From assembly GCF_001649575.2 (NCBI RefSeq), contig NC_051450.1:7106645-7170644 (forward strand): DNA of 64,000 nt, written 5' to 3'. This DNA comes from Kryptolebias marmoratus (lineage: Eukaryota; Chordata; Actinopteri; Cyprinodontiformes; Rivulidae). Every line of letters starts with the position of its first letter. Within the stretch, counting starts at the first letter, position 1. The notes beneath the pieces are model-generated. The model was not told the origin of the DNA. It ran no database searches and saw only the letters and a list, made by a program, of their open reading frames with translations. The translations under genes and the position numbers were made by a program. Positions 1-10,112 of the stretch are shown in pieces.

Positions 1-381
1 AGGAATGGCATTAATGAGCTGAACGTTTTGATATATGAACGGTTGAAATAGCTGAAAAATTGTGGAAGGAGATAGGTGCCGAAAAACGTACGGAATAGTG
101 AAAGAAGAATAGATAATAGATAATAGATAATAAAGAGAAACAGGAAAACAATGGTGTGAATGGTGTCCACAGCTTCCCACCATTTCAGAACCAGAATCAG
201 CTGAGTGTGGTTCAAGTTTCCCCTAAAATGTGTTTAAAATGCAGCGATCCGTTTCACTACAAACTGTCTCCTATTTTGTTCATGCAGCTATCTGACACAC
301 AGCGGTATTTCACCCCAAAATTTAGTGGGAAATGTAGATTTTTTTCCAACATATTCAGCAGGTTTTGGAAAATATCTGATT
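1..381. other. No recognised feature
   Basis: The stretch is AT-rich, with a short ATAGATAATA run at about 110-135. The open frames are short and have no recognisable domain. I see no gene here. Confidence 0.5.
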
Positions 382-385
382 TTAA

Positions 386-1154
386 AGGGGACCTATTCTG
401 CTTCCTTGAACAAGTCAGGATAGATCTGTGGGCTGTACAAAACATCTTCATTACATTTAATACACAAAATCATTCTCAGATATTGATCAGTTCTTCCTGT
501 TTTGAGCGCATTTCAGAATGAGCTGTTTTAGGGCTAAGTCACTTTTATGCAAATAAGCTGTTGTTGGCCACGCCCCCCCCCAACTCAGTGTCCCATCTCA
601 AAACATAAAAACTCTCTGAAAGATTAAACGCTGCGGATCTGACGCACATTTATGTCATTACTAATTCAAACACTGAGGATTTTGACTTTAAGACAGGGGC
701 ACTTAGTGGTTCTGAACCAACATTTGTCGAGTCGGACACCGGCAATAAGTGGGTCCAAAACCCGACTGGTAGCGGGTCGGGACAGGGACAATAAAGACAC
801 ATGTTCTATATCTCAGCCGAGAACAAAACATTTTCCTTTTCCAGCAGACATTGTTCAGCAGTAAAACCAGCAGAACAAATGTGGGGGTCTTCTTGTAATG
901 AAGTGGGTGGAGCTCCACTTGGGTTGCTAGGTGAGGGGCTGGGCTTGGCTTGGGGTTGCTAGGTAACAAGGACTGTGACAAGAATCCCGAGGTTTTTGCA
1001 ACAGGTCGTTATGCAGACAACAGAAAACATTTATTTATTGTCAAAAAAAATGGCTGGGTGATTTTTTTGTGGTTGGACTGTTTCTAGAAGCAGTAGATAC
1101 CCAAATGGAAGTACAAAAACATGCAAAACGTGAATTTTGCATAATAGGTCCCCT
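386..1154. mobile_element. TTAA-type MITE-like element
   Basis: The left end reads AAGGGGACCTATTCTGC next to a TTAA at 382-385. The right end is its inverted match, GCATAATAGGTCCCCTT, followed by a degraded TTAA-like site. Inverted ends of this kind next to TTAA fit piggyBac or Kolobok-class non-autonomous elements, which are common in fish. The interior (about 770 bp) has no transposase. The family assignment is inference from the ends only. Confidence 0.55.
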
Positions 1155-1549
1155 TGAAGGGATCAGAAAATTCTGTTAGACAAACATACAGCCAGTTAGT
1201 CAAATGAGAAAAATAAATATAAAGATCTGTCCACGATTTAAAACTTGAGAACCTAAAGCAGGTAAGGAAATAAGGTTTTGGACATTTGGGGACTTTTAAT
1301 GATAAATAAGTAACAACCTGATGGATATTTTACTTTGTTTGCTTTTTTTAAGAAACTGGGATGCAACTATATGCGTTATTACTTGCTTTACCGTTCTTTA
1401 CTCTTTCACAAACATGGAAAGAATTGAAATAACTAATTTGAAACAGCAAAGTGTCATTTCTGGTATAGAGCTAAAAAGTTTGTTTTGTTTTTTCCTGCTT
1501 AAAATATAAAAATGTTGTGCAGTTTTATATATGATAACATTCAGTATGT
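1155..1549. other. No recognised feature
   Basis: AT-rich non-coding DNA with only a 62-codon chance frame. No repeat family was recognised. Confidence 0.5.
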
Positions 1550-1790
1550 GTTGTGAAGGACTCGCAGCTACTACCACACCTAATTTTAGCTCAATATCCG
1601 AGAGGCTGGCTTAGTTTTAGACCGTTTTCGTGTTTGGTGAGGCTGCTTAGCTGTGGCAGACATGTTGAATGGGACTGTCACCAAAACTAAATGAGTTGTA
1701 GATCTCCATCCAGGCACAACTTCCTGCAAGTTTCATTAAAATCCGCCCAGTGGTTCGGGAGATATTTTGCTAACAGACAGACAACCCGTT
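1550..1790 (-). repeat. Palindrome-tipped repeat family, copy 1 (partial)
   Basis: The copy shares the family core: CAGCTACTACCACACC, then AGTTTCATTAAAATCCG, then GATATTTTGCTAACAGACAG. The palindromic tip is missing. Strand is given with the tip as the 3' end. See the copy at 7727-8125 for the fullest version. Confidence 0.75.
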
Positions 1791-1889
1791 ATCGCCCTTC
1801 GCTAAGTATAGGTTTCCGTTTGAGCCAGGAGGGATGAAACAGTCCCAGGTGTGTGAGCCTGACAGATAAGGGAGCTCAGCTGGACTCAG

Positions 1890-2150
1890 GAATAACCGTG
1901 GTGCTCCTGAGGTGGACACATCCGGCTGCCTTCAGGGGGACCTGCGAGGACACAGGTGGGAGCCTCGGCGGGGGGACGTCCTACCTCGGGCAGCTCCAGG
2001 ACCTCAGCGACGACCCGAACACCAGGAGACACCGGGTTCACCGACTCGCCGCGACGCGCTGTCCTCCGTCGCTCCGTCACTCGCTCCGCTCCCACAGGTC
2101 AGCACCCAATTACAATTACGGCTCAGCCGCTGCTGCCCATGCGCAGTTAT
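1890..2150. promoter_or_regulatory. CpG-rich patch, possible alternative promoter or first exon
   Basis: This patch is strikingly GC- and CpG-rich against AT-rich surroundings, with many CG dinucleotides around 1965-2090. A donor-like CAG|GTCAGC follows position 2097. It lies 5.1 kb upstream of plppr4 exon 1 in the same orientation, so it could be an alternative promoter or first exon, or an unrelated island. The open frames across it have no recognised homology, including none to the extra N-terminus of mammalian PLPPR4. Confidence 0.4.
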
Positions 2151-2284
2151 GCTTCCTCTGGGTGCTTCACGGACAGTTGGAAAATAATGGGTTGATATAA
2201 ATATTTGCAACGTATTTCTGGGTTATATATGTTTTTTTTTTTAATTGCCTGACACCAAAAAGAGAGGTGACAATGTTTTTGCCT

Positions 2285-2570
2285 GTGCACGTATGTGTTT
2301 ATGGTTGCTGTGGTGTTAGCAAAATATCCCCTCAACCAGTGAATGGATGTTAATGCAGCTCTCTGGAAGTAGTCAGAAGATGTACATCTACAACTGATTA
2401 ACTCATGAAATCAGCCCCGTTTTAAATGGCTGCCACAACTAACGGAAATAAAAAACTAATGAAAAATGTATTGAAAAAGGCTATAATTTAGTCATTATTA
2501 CAGATACTGAGCTACAATTTGGTTTGATAGTACCACTGATCCACCATACATTCTGAGAGATAATAGATTG
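2285..2570 (+). repeat. Palindrome-tipped repeat family, copy 2 (partial)
   Basis: Reverse-oriented core of the same family: TTAGCAAAATATC, then a diverged ACATCTACAACTGATTAA, then TTGAGCTA-like and AGTACCAC-like motifs. The tip is absent. It is followed closely by a second copy in the same orientation. Confidence 0.65.
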
Positions 2571-2616
2571 CCCAAAATCTTTTTTTTTTAATGTTGCCAT
2601 TACCTATTGGTGTCAA

Positions 2617-2856
2617 CTCTGTTTGCGTGTTAGCAAAATATCTCATAAACCACTGACAGGATTTTATAAATCTTTCAGGAAGTGATCATTGGATGTATAT
2701 CAACTATCAATTTAAAATGGACACTACAGCTAATCAAGATTAGCCAACTCTAATGTGTTTTTAACTCAGTCAATATAGCAGATATTGAGCTAAAATTTGA
2801 TGTGGTGGTAGCTGCGAGTCATCCCCAACACATACCCTGAGCACATAAGGTTTCTA
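2617..2856 (+). repeat. Palindrome-tipped repeat family, copy 3 (partial)
   Basis: It contains TTAGCAAAATATCTC, GATATTGAGCTAAAATTTG and GTGGTGGTAGCTG in family order. It lies about 50 bp after copy 2 in the same orientation, so the two form a broken head-to-tail pair like that at 34715-35215. Confidence 0.7.
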
Positions 2857-3120
2857 TACCAAACGTGCAAACAAACCAGTCCTAGAAAGGCAACAAAAGG
2901 GGGGCAGGGCGTTCCAGAACGAAGTCAGATGGAGGCGTTGGGGGGTGAGCAGAGTATTATCCTCTTCGCCAAAACATGGAGGGGTTCCAGCAGCAGTAAC
3001 AGGAGTCATACACACAGAGGCACACCGCTTGTGGTGTCCATTTACCTGAAAAGCTGAGTTGGACCGGTAAAAAAAAAAAAAAAAGTGTGAAAGCTGAGCT
3101 GTGAAAGCAGGGATCATGAA

Positions 3121-3425
3121 ATGGCAGCCCCTGAGTCATGGTTTAGGCTTTTCTTGGAGTTTTGGTCTTAGATTTCAGTTTTGTTTTGACCTTAGTTCAT
3201 GGTTTGCGGTGTGTTGATCAGTTTTAGCTGGTGTCTTTTTTTGTTTGCATTACCCTCACTATAGTTTCCTCAGCTCCCCTGATCACTCATTCATTAAGCG
3301 TGTTGCTCATCAGCCCCCATAAGCTGCAGCCAGTTTTGACTCCTGCACCTCTTGGTTGTGTTCTCTTGTAATAAAAAGCCCTTTTAGATTCTACCTGTCT
3401 GTCTGTCACCTAGTGAGAGCAGAAA
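3121..3425 (+). mobile_element. LTR-like promoter/polyA segment (uncertain)
   Basis: A pyrimidine-rich, TTTTGG-rich stretch leads into CAGCTCCCCTGATCACTC and ends with an AATAAAAAGCCC polyadenylation-like signal at about 3371. The layout resembles fish solo LTRs, such as the better-defined one at 63079-63562. No clear ends or target duplication were found, so this is a weak call. Confidence 0.3.
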
Positions 3426-3929
3426 TGGAATCATCGAATCATTTGGAGCAATAGTTTCAAGAAAAAGTTTGATCTTGTAGAACGTTCGGAACACCTCACC
3501 ATGGCAACACTTTGTGGCCAAATGAATTCAAAGTTCAATGAGTTTCTCACAAAAACAGCAAACCACAGAGGTTACACCCGTCACATAACTATAAAAATCA
3601 TATAAACTAAATAAATAAAATAAACCCATCTTTAAATAAGTAAAAACAAATACAACAATAAGTTAAATTGTGTTCTTGTTACTGAAGGACACCGAGACAA
3701 ATAATCCCAGTTTAGTAATTATTTAATCAGGATACGTTTTAAAATCCTACACTTAGTGAAAAATGGAATGTTTTTTGTCTTTTTGTCTCTTGTGACCTTT
3801 TGTGTTGGTTTATAGTATTGTTTGAACAGAAGGACATTTTATTAGAATCTGTCTGTATTTGTACATTTAAGTATTTTTAATCAGAAAACCAATCTGTTCA
3901 ACAAAGTTAGGACTGAGGTACCTTTTACC
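3426..3929. other. No recognised feature
   Basis: AT-rich DNA with A-rich runs around 3590-3670. No gene or repeat family was recognised. Confidence 0.5.
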
Positions 3930-4226
3930 ATTTTTACATCAATATCAATAGCAGCACCCAAGCTGTGGAATGACCTTCCTTTGGGCATAAGCCAGGCCTC
4001 TTCACTTGCTGTTTTTAAATCCTTTCTTAAGACCCATCTCTTTTCTTTGGCTTTCGGCACAATCTGAGATGTTTGACTTTGTTTTACTGTGTTTATATTT
4101 TATTATTTTATTACTGCTTTTATATTTGACCTCCTCTACTTTATGATTATATTGTATTATATGATTGTGTACAGCACTTTCGTCCGGTGGGTGTTTAAAG
4201 TGCTTCATAAATAAAGATGGTATGAT
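3930..4226 (+). mobile_element. L2-type LINE, 3' end fragment
   Basis: The + strand encodes APKLWNDLPLGI, then FKSFLKTHLFSLAF and a stop. This matches the typical C-terminus of fish L2 LINE ORF2 (A-P-x-L-W-N-x-L-P, then F-K-x-x-L-K-T-x-L-F). A 3'UTR follows ending in AAAGTGCTTCATAAATAAAG, a common L2 tail. Only the last ~50 residues and the UTR remain, a usual 5' truncation. Confidence 0.75.
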
Positions 4227-5611
4227 ATCAATCCAAAATCCAAACCAAGCTCAGTATGAGACACTCAAGTTAATGAGGCAAGACTTTGCAAAACCACTGC
4301 AGGTTAGAAGAGCTTTGAAATATTTTCATATGTTTGGATTTGAATCAGTGCCAATGAAGTAAGGACACAGGAAATAATCAGTGGCATCTAAAGTTTTTAT
4401 CTGCTTTCAGTTTATGTAATTGTAGTATTTATTATATTTGCAAAGAAGATAACGTTTGAGTTTCACTGAATTTCAGTCTGCTGTTTTGAGACGTTTCGAA
4501 ACAGTTGGTGACGTAACGGATCCCCCGAACGGAGCAGTCTCGCTGCATTCAGAACGGATTGTGGAACAGGGTTCCGGAACAAATTTCAGCACATGCTGAA
4601 ACACTGTTTCGAATTTGCCATCACTACTCTCACCTTCCCCCTGCATCCTTGGGTCCTCAGCCAACGAGCATCAACCTTGTTACAGTAGAACCTGAGCAGG
4701 GATGGCCCCAACACACAGCCGGGTGAGTGCTTTGAGTTGGAGCCAGTCGTGGATACATTGGAGCGGCCGGGGGGATGTGTAGCTGGATCTTCTGACAAAA
4801 GGACCTGTCCATTCTTTTTCCTGTGATGCAAGAAGCAATTCTGTCTCAGCTCTCCATATGTCAAGAACACCCAATCCTACAGCCAAGCCATCATCCAGAG
4901 ACGGTCACAGCTCTTGCCTCTGCCTCTACAATGCACTATTCCTGAGGCCGCCGCTGCAGGCCCCTGCCCATGTCTTTGCTGCCATCACCTCTCAAGGTGC
5001 AGCTCCTGCTGGATGTTTCTTCACCAAACCCAGTGCCAGTCGGCAGGGTCATCACACTCCTGCCAGAGCGAGTCCCGGGCCACCCACCCTGACATTGACA
5101 ACATTGTTACACCATGCAATGGGGAGTGGAGGCACCATCCACAACAAACTGAAGGATGGAAAAGAAACGAGATAATAGAGTTCAGTTGAATCAGTTTCGT
5201 GAGTTTTAACTTACTTATTTATGTGAGGATTATTCTGAGTCCTCCTGAGACTTTATTTAAAATGAAAGAGATGCAGTCTGATGCAGAACCTTGACCTTCC
5301 TCACTTTGAAGGCTGTTTATGTCCACTGATCTCTCTTCGAGTTGCAAATAAGTGAAGATGAAATGATGTTCAGGGTTTGTGTGGACCTTGCTTCTGCATT
5401 CATATTTATAGTTTTTTTTCTTACAGTAAGATTTGCACAATAATGAAATCACAGGAACAGGTTTTTAAAAATAATCTTAGATTATTTTACTCACAGGCTC
5501 ACACGCATACGTAGATCCAAGACTAATAATTTTTTTTAAAAAAAACATGCTCCTGTGGTTTTATCTGACTGAAAGGGAACTGCTTCCAGAGCAGAAGCAC
5601 TGAATTACGGT
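4227..5611. other. Non-coding, with a GC-rich unexplained block at 4660-5175
   Basis: 4490-4640 resembles degraded hAT terminal sequence (GAATTTGCCATCACTACTCTC), a weak match. 4660-5175 is GC-richer than its neighbours and open in two + frames (105 and 91 codons). Neither product shows a domain I recognise. 5190-5611 holds nothing identifiable. Confidence 0.35.
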
Positions 5612-6035
5612 CCTGGCATTCCTTGAAGGAATGCATATCACCCGCCGCCTTACATGACAGTGTTTTAGACAAAAATCACCTTATGTGGAGATATGACGGA
5701 GTTGCTGCCGCTTTGGTCCAACCATAAAAACAACTATGTGCAATCTCAAGCAATATACGAGATGTCACGCACAGAGTATGTATGAATGACTCTCTGCTAC
5801 TACCACACCAAAATTGAGCATATTATCTGCAAAACTAATTCAATTATAACCATTTTTATCTATTCTAAAATTATCCAACTGTGGCAGCCATTTTGAATTG
5901 GGTTGGATCCAAATGTTATTGAGTTGTAAATATACAGCCAATGATTATTTCCTCCAAGTTTCATCCAAATACCAAATAAATACATGTGCTTCATGAGATA
6001 TTTTGCTAACAGACTGAGTTGACTTTAGAAAGTTA
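5612..6035 (-). repeat. Palindrome-tipped repeat family, copy 4 (near full length)
   Basis: It starts with the perfect 19-nt palindrome GCATTCCTTGAAGGAATGC (5616-5634), followed by ATATCACCCGCCGCC. It then runs through the whole core (CTACTACCACACC, CAGCCATTTTGAATTGGGTT, AGTTTCATCCAAAT) to GATATTTTGCTAACAGAC. In the orientation that puts the palindrome at the 3' end, the next four bases are CCAG here, against CTAG in most other copies. Confidence 0.8.
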
Positions 6036-6727
6036 ATGGAAATGGCTGTGGCGGTTGTAATACAATAGGGGACGACGGTTTAAACTCTCACACTTTATTC
6101 CAGCAACTGCGGACCCTCCAGCTCACTGAATACAGTTCTCCCGAATATTTACTCCTGTGCCTTCTAACTCAGGCTCTACTCTGCCCTACGCCATCACAGC
6201 AGCGTCCTCTGGTGACAAGAAGTGATAACAGCAACAGAACAGAGCAACAATGCATTCACTGTGTAAACCCAAAAACACAACTGTAATGAGGACTGGTTTG
6301 TAAGTAGCATAGCAATGACGTCAAGGCGTCAGGTTAGGACAGTATATATGTTCAGGTGAGTAGAGATGAAAGGAGTCCCGGTCCAGGATTTAGCTTTGAA
6401 CTTGTCTTTAATTGTGACTGAACATTAACACTCATGGGTGTTTACGTCTGTGGGTGTAAGTTTCTACAAAGAGAATAAACAAATAAATTATAAGTACTAG
6501 TCTATGAGAAGTCCTCATACTATAATTGTAACTTAAATGTCCACAAGGAGATAAACATGACCAAGACTTAGCTATGAAAATGTACAGCACAAAGCACATA
6601 AATCAAATCTACTAACTCAACATAAAGTATACAACAACACTCAGCAAAAACACACTAAATATTTGCTCAATATTTAAGAAACTGACTGAATACCAGCCAT
6701 TTCTTTCTTTCTTTCTTTTTTACTTCA
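6036..6727. other. No gene; short TTCT microsatellite
   Basis: Mixed non-coding DNA with a short (TTTC)n run at 6700-6719. No recognisable element. Confidence 0.5.
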
Positions 6728-6872
6728 GTTGGCTGTGGCATCCATCTTGAATAACTGACTCCAAACGACAATCAGTTGTAGAAATGCATCCAATGATTAC
6801 TTTCTGCAAGTTTCATTAAAATCTGTCAAGTGGTTCCTGAGATATTTTACTAACAGAGACACAAACACAGGT
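6728..6872 (-). repeat. Palindrome-tipped repeat family, copy 5 (partial)
   Basis: It contains the distal half of the family only: TTGGCTGTGGC, CAATCAGTTGTAGAAATGC, AAGTTTCATTAAAATCTG and GAGATATTTTACTAACAGA. It lies about 100 bp upstream of the plppr4 CpG-rich 5' region. Confidence 0.75.
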
Positions 6873-6975
6873 AAAGACATGATCTTTCTGTCTCCTTCCT
6901 GAAGCTGGGTTTAACTGAGAGGAAGACAAGCTGTGAGAGATGTGAGGGGAAGCCACCTATCAGGCTGGCCTCTCC

Positions 6976-7237
6976 ATGTCAGTCAGCAGCAGCTCCAAAC
7001 AGGCGCAGCCGCAGTGCGCATGCGCCTCCTCCTCCGCGCTCCAGCTGACAGCTGGTAGGCGGACATGCGCAGAGCGCGGCTTCTCCTCAGCGCCGAGAAG
7101 GCAACCGAGAGGGGGGATCTCATGGAGCGACCCTGATCTCTCTCACCCCCCCGACTCCCCACCACCACCCCGCCAGGACGCCGCTCTTCGTCTGCCGCAG
7201 CCCGGATCTGCTCGGAGCACCGGGAGGCTCGGCCACC
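6976..7237 (+). promoter_or_regulatory. plppr4: CpG-rich plppr4 promoter/5'UTR
   Basis: The sequence is GC- and CpG-rich directly upstream of the plppr4 start, against AT-rich surroundings. It holds CAGGCGCAGCCGCAGTGCGC and TGCGCAGAGCGCGG, which resemble NRF-1 type GCGCA sites. No TATA box is visible, as expected for a CpG-type promoter. The last bases are GCCACC, an ideal Kozak context for the ATG at 7238. The transcription start cannot be fixed from sequence. Confidence 0.65.
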
Positions 7238-7312
7238 ATGATGTCTGCGCGAGGGAAGGGAGTCCTGACCAAAGACAGCGTCAGTCTGCTGCCCTGCTTC
7301 TATTTCGTGGAG
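7238..7312 (+). CDS. plppr4: plppr4 exon 1 (residues 1-25)
   Basis: First coding exon of phospholipid phosphatase-related protein 4 (PRG-1), a neuronal membrane protein of the lipid phosphate phosphatase superfamily. In mammals it acts at excitatory synapses to modulate lysophosphatidate signalling. The 25 codons include KDSVSLLPCFYFVE, which matches the mammalian N-terminus closely. The start is the first of two adjacent ATGs after GCCACC. The second Met corresponds to the shorter mammalian start. The exon ends GTGGAG|GTGAGT in phase 0. All seven exons join without frame breaks into 830 residues, longer than the ~763 of the human protein. The a/b paralogue is not determined. Confidence 0.93.
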
Positions 7313-7423
7313 GTGAGTTTTGGCTGCTTCAGCTGCTCTGACTCTGAAACGAAGCCACAGGATGTCTGCCACCACACAGCCGCTCAGTCAGCTTTTATTT
7401 CCGCTTCATGGTCTATTTATACA

Positions 7424-7431
7424 AGAAAAAA

Positions 7432-7479
<48 letters not shown>

Positions 7480-7480
7480 G
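7424..7480. repeat. (GAAA)n microsatellite in intron 1
   Basis: About 13 GAAA units lie only ~110 bp after the exon 1 donor. The + strand is purine-only over about 57 bases. Confidence 0.95.
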
Positions 7481-7726
7481 AGAACGTCTAATTTAAAAGG
7501 TTTTGTGCAAATGAAGCGTTCATACGGCGTGGTGCGTTCACAGACATGTTGGTCCAAAAGCAACACGGGAGGCGGGGGATACATCCCAGAATTTCCCTCT
7601 CACCTCCAGGCTCCTGCTTTCATCTGCTCGTAGTATACACAGATAAACGGCTGCCTTTTCTAATACCTGTCTATTTATGGATCTATCTGTGGAACAAATG
7701 TTAAAACAAATAATTGTATTAAAGGC

Positions 7727-8125
7727 CTAGCGTTCCTTGAAGGAATGCCTATCGCCCGCCAGCTTTCATGCCAGAGTTTTCAGCTGAAATCGTCCTACTG
7801 TGGGTAATAATGGCTTGTATTTTAACCATTTTGGTGACAGCATTGCAATCTCATGTAACACGCTAAGAAGTCCTGCTCAGAGTGTGTGTTCTGAATGACT
7901 CTCAGCTACTACCAGTTTTACTTCCATATGGGTAAAATATTGAGTTGTAGCCCCTTTTCTTTGGTATGTGTTAATAAATGTCAACGACCTGCGGTGGCTA
8001 TCTTGTATTAGGTTGGCTTAAATGGTAATCAGTAGTTGAGATGCGTCCACTGATTACTTTCTGCAAATTTCATTTGAATCCGTTCAGCGTTGCGTGGGCT
8101 ATTTTGCTAACAAAGAGCCACATGC
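7727..8125 (-). repeat. Palindrome-tipped repeat family, copy 6 (full length)
   Basis: It begins CTAGCG with the palindrome GCGTTCCTTGAAGGAATGC at 7730-7748 (one arm base changed). It then runs through ATCGCCCGCC, CTCAGCTACTACC, TATCTTGTATTAGGTTGGCT, AAATTTCATTTGAATCCG and TATTTTGCTAACA. Read on the other strand it ends in a hairpin followed by CTAG, like the 3' end of a Helitron. No coding capacity. Confidence 0.8.
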
Positions 8126-9183
8126 ACCCACGTTTGCATTTACACGCTTCATAACTAACTATGGGCTTGTGTAGCCGGGATCGATGTGCAACAAGGGTTT
8201 CCCTGGTGGTGCACTGAGTGCCGTCCTACCAGCCTGACACTGAATAAGAACTCCGACGGCCTGCCATGAAAGATTTAAGTCGAGGCTCTGTGCAGCCCGT
8301 GGTGGCTGTCACTCATTCCCCGGCTGCACGCTCCTTCTTCACGCTCCAGTTCACCGCTGGCCCGTGGCTCTGCACCGAAACTGGCATCATGGATTATACA
8401 TGTTCCCGCGATACCCCAGGAATGGATGCTGTTGTGATGACAACAGCATTTCCATGAACGCCTCTCTCCCTCAGCGGCTTGCTCTGGGGATTCCATCGCT
8501 TCGATTTGGGTTTTTGGAATCTCTGCGCTTTCAAATAACCACCAACGCAAACACTGAAGCACCCTTATTAATATATATATTTTTTTGTTATTCTTCTGTT
8601 TCCTCCCGCAGCTTTGGAAAACCCATACGACAACAAAAAAAGAGTCAGCTAAACTCTTCTGTTTGGCATTTGTTGCAGACAGCAGAGAACGGATTTCATC
8701 GCTCGGGGAGCGTGTTTCCAGCTGTACACATGACAATAAACACGTTGACTCTCAAATCCTAATTAAATTTGTAGCTTTAATCTGAAATTCTGCTCCAAAC
8801 GATCACAAATGCTGTATAATCAACAGAAAACAACTATTATTCAACACGATTAGCCGTATTCTGCCTTATGAGCGTGCTCTCGTCTCGTCTCGCCTGCTGA
8901 ATGAGCTGCAGCTTCTTAACTAGGAAGGAATTCAGGATGATATGTGAAGTAGTTTTATTTTCCAAAAACACCAGAAGGTGTTTATTCATAAATGGCTCAC
9001 AAGCAGACTTTAAACACATTTTTTTTTTTACTAATTCATTGAATGTTCTGTTGAATTGGAACACCTGTTGCTGTATTTTTGGTGAAATTTGACAACATTC
9101 ATGACACATTTTCCATTTAAATATTAAAATGTTATTAATCCACCACATGATAAGACATGTTTTTGGTAGAAAGATGTGGTTAG
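8126..9183. other. No gene; unexplained intron 1 DNA
   Basis: 8266-8760 is moderately GC-rich, with overlapping frames of up to 153 codons on both strands and no domain I recognise. I read these as chance frames. About 8776-8890 is loosely similar to 22345-22440 (shared CCGTATTCYGC core), so it is probably an old repeat. Confidence 0.4.
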
Positions 9184-9793
9184 CAGGGCTGCACGATATT
9201 AGAAAAACTTGCGATGTTGGATATTATTGTTTAATATTGCGATGGCAATATCAGTTGTGATAAACCAACATTTTCCTCACTTCCTCACAATCATGATCTA
9301 AACCAGGTGTGGGCATCATGGTCACTGAGAGTCTGTTGGATTGACCAAATATAATTTTTTTTAGCAGCAGAACATGAATGCATGATGCTTGGAAAAATAT
9401 AGGCCCCAGGGAGCATGAGGGATGGGGTACACCCTGAACAGGTCACCAGTCCATGACAGGGTCAAATAGAGACAAACGAGACAAACAACCTCTCACACAC
9501 ACCTAGGGACAGCTTAGAGTCACCACTTAACTTAAAGTGCATGTTTTTGGCCTGTCCAAGTAAAGCAGAGTACGGTCAAATAAAAATGGGGACAACAGAT
9601 TTCCCTTTAATATAATGGAAATACACCATATTTCTGATAAAAAAAAATAGATATATGTTTATTATTTTATATCGTTGCCTACATATGAATGAACACATTC
9701 AGCTATTTTAATGAGTAATCAGTTTCAATAATCCTGATTACATTATTGACCAAAATAATGGTGAGTTTAGTTTTTACATAATCAAGCAGCCCT
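9184..9793. mobile_element. Degraded hAT-like non-autonomous element
   Basis: The left end reads CAGGGCTGCACGATATTA. The right end reads ATCAAGCAGCCCT, an imperfect inverted match. CAGGGCTG ends are typical of fish hAT elements. No 8-bp target duplication is visible, so it is either old or wrongly bounded. A different dispersed repeat (9415-9545) sits inside it. Confidence 0.5.
9415..9545. repeat. Common fish dispersed repeat fragment
   Basis: It contains GGGGTACACCCTGAACAGG, TCACCAGTCCATGACAGGG and TTAGAGTCACCACTTAAC, a sequence found widely in fish genomes next to LINE tails. A related copy lies at 27830-28016. Confidence 0.65.
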
Positions 9794-10112
9794 AGGCTCA
9801 ATCAGGAATAGTGCAAAATGGCTTTTGGTCAAAATCCATCATACGTCAATGAAATTCAGAATTGAATGTAAAAAAAAAAAAATCCCCATTAAAAACAATA
9901 GAATTTTGGCAAAACACTTGGGAAACCCCAGCCCTCTTTGGAGCTCTACAGCCCAGACAGATTCCACTGCAGAAAAGTCTAAACAGGTCACAGAAAGTTG
10001 GACTTTATCTGACTGGACTGGCATTTTGAGATCTTTGACAGCTTTTACACAATCTTAGATTAAGTTTGGTGATTTTTACAGATTAGACTAAAGAACTGCT
10101 AAGGCCACAGTG

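Noticed and set aside
4858..5175. 105-codon GC-rich + frame
   Set aside because: Two frames are open at once in a Ser/Ala/Pro-rich composition. No domain or splice context was recognised, so it is left as an unexplained block.
5605..8125. CRISPR array or bacterial-type repeat system
   Set aside because: Repeats are dispersed, of both orientations and with no regular spacers. The window is vertebrate.
8275..8736. 153-codon minus-strand frame in intron 1
   Set aside because: No recognisable domain, overlaps other chance frames on both strands, includes low-complexity Lys/Asn and Phe/Val runs.
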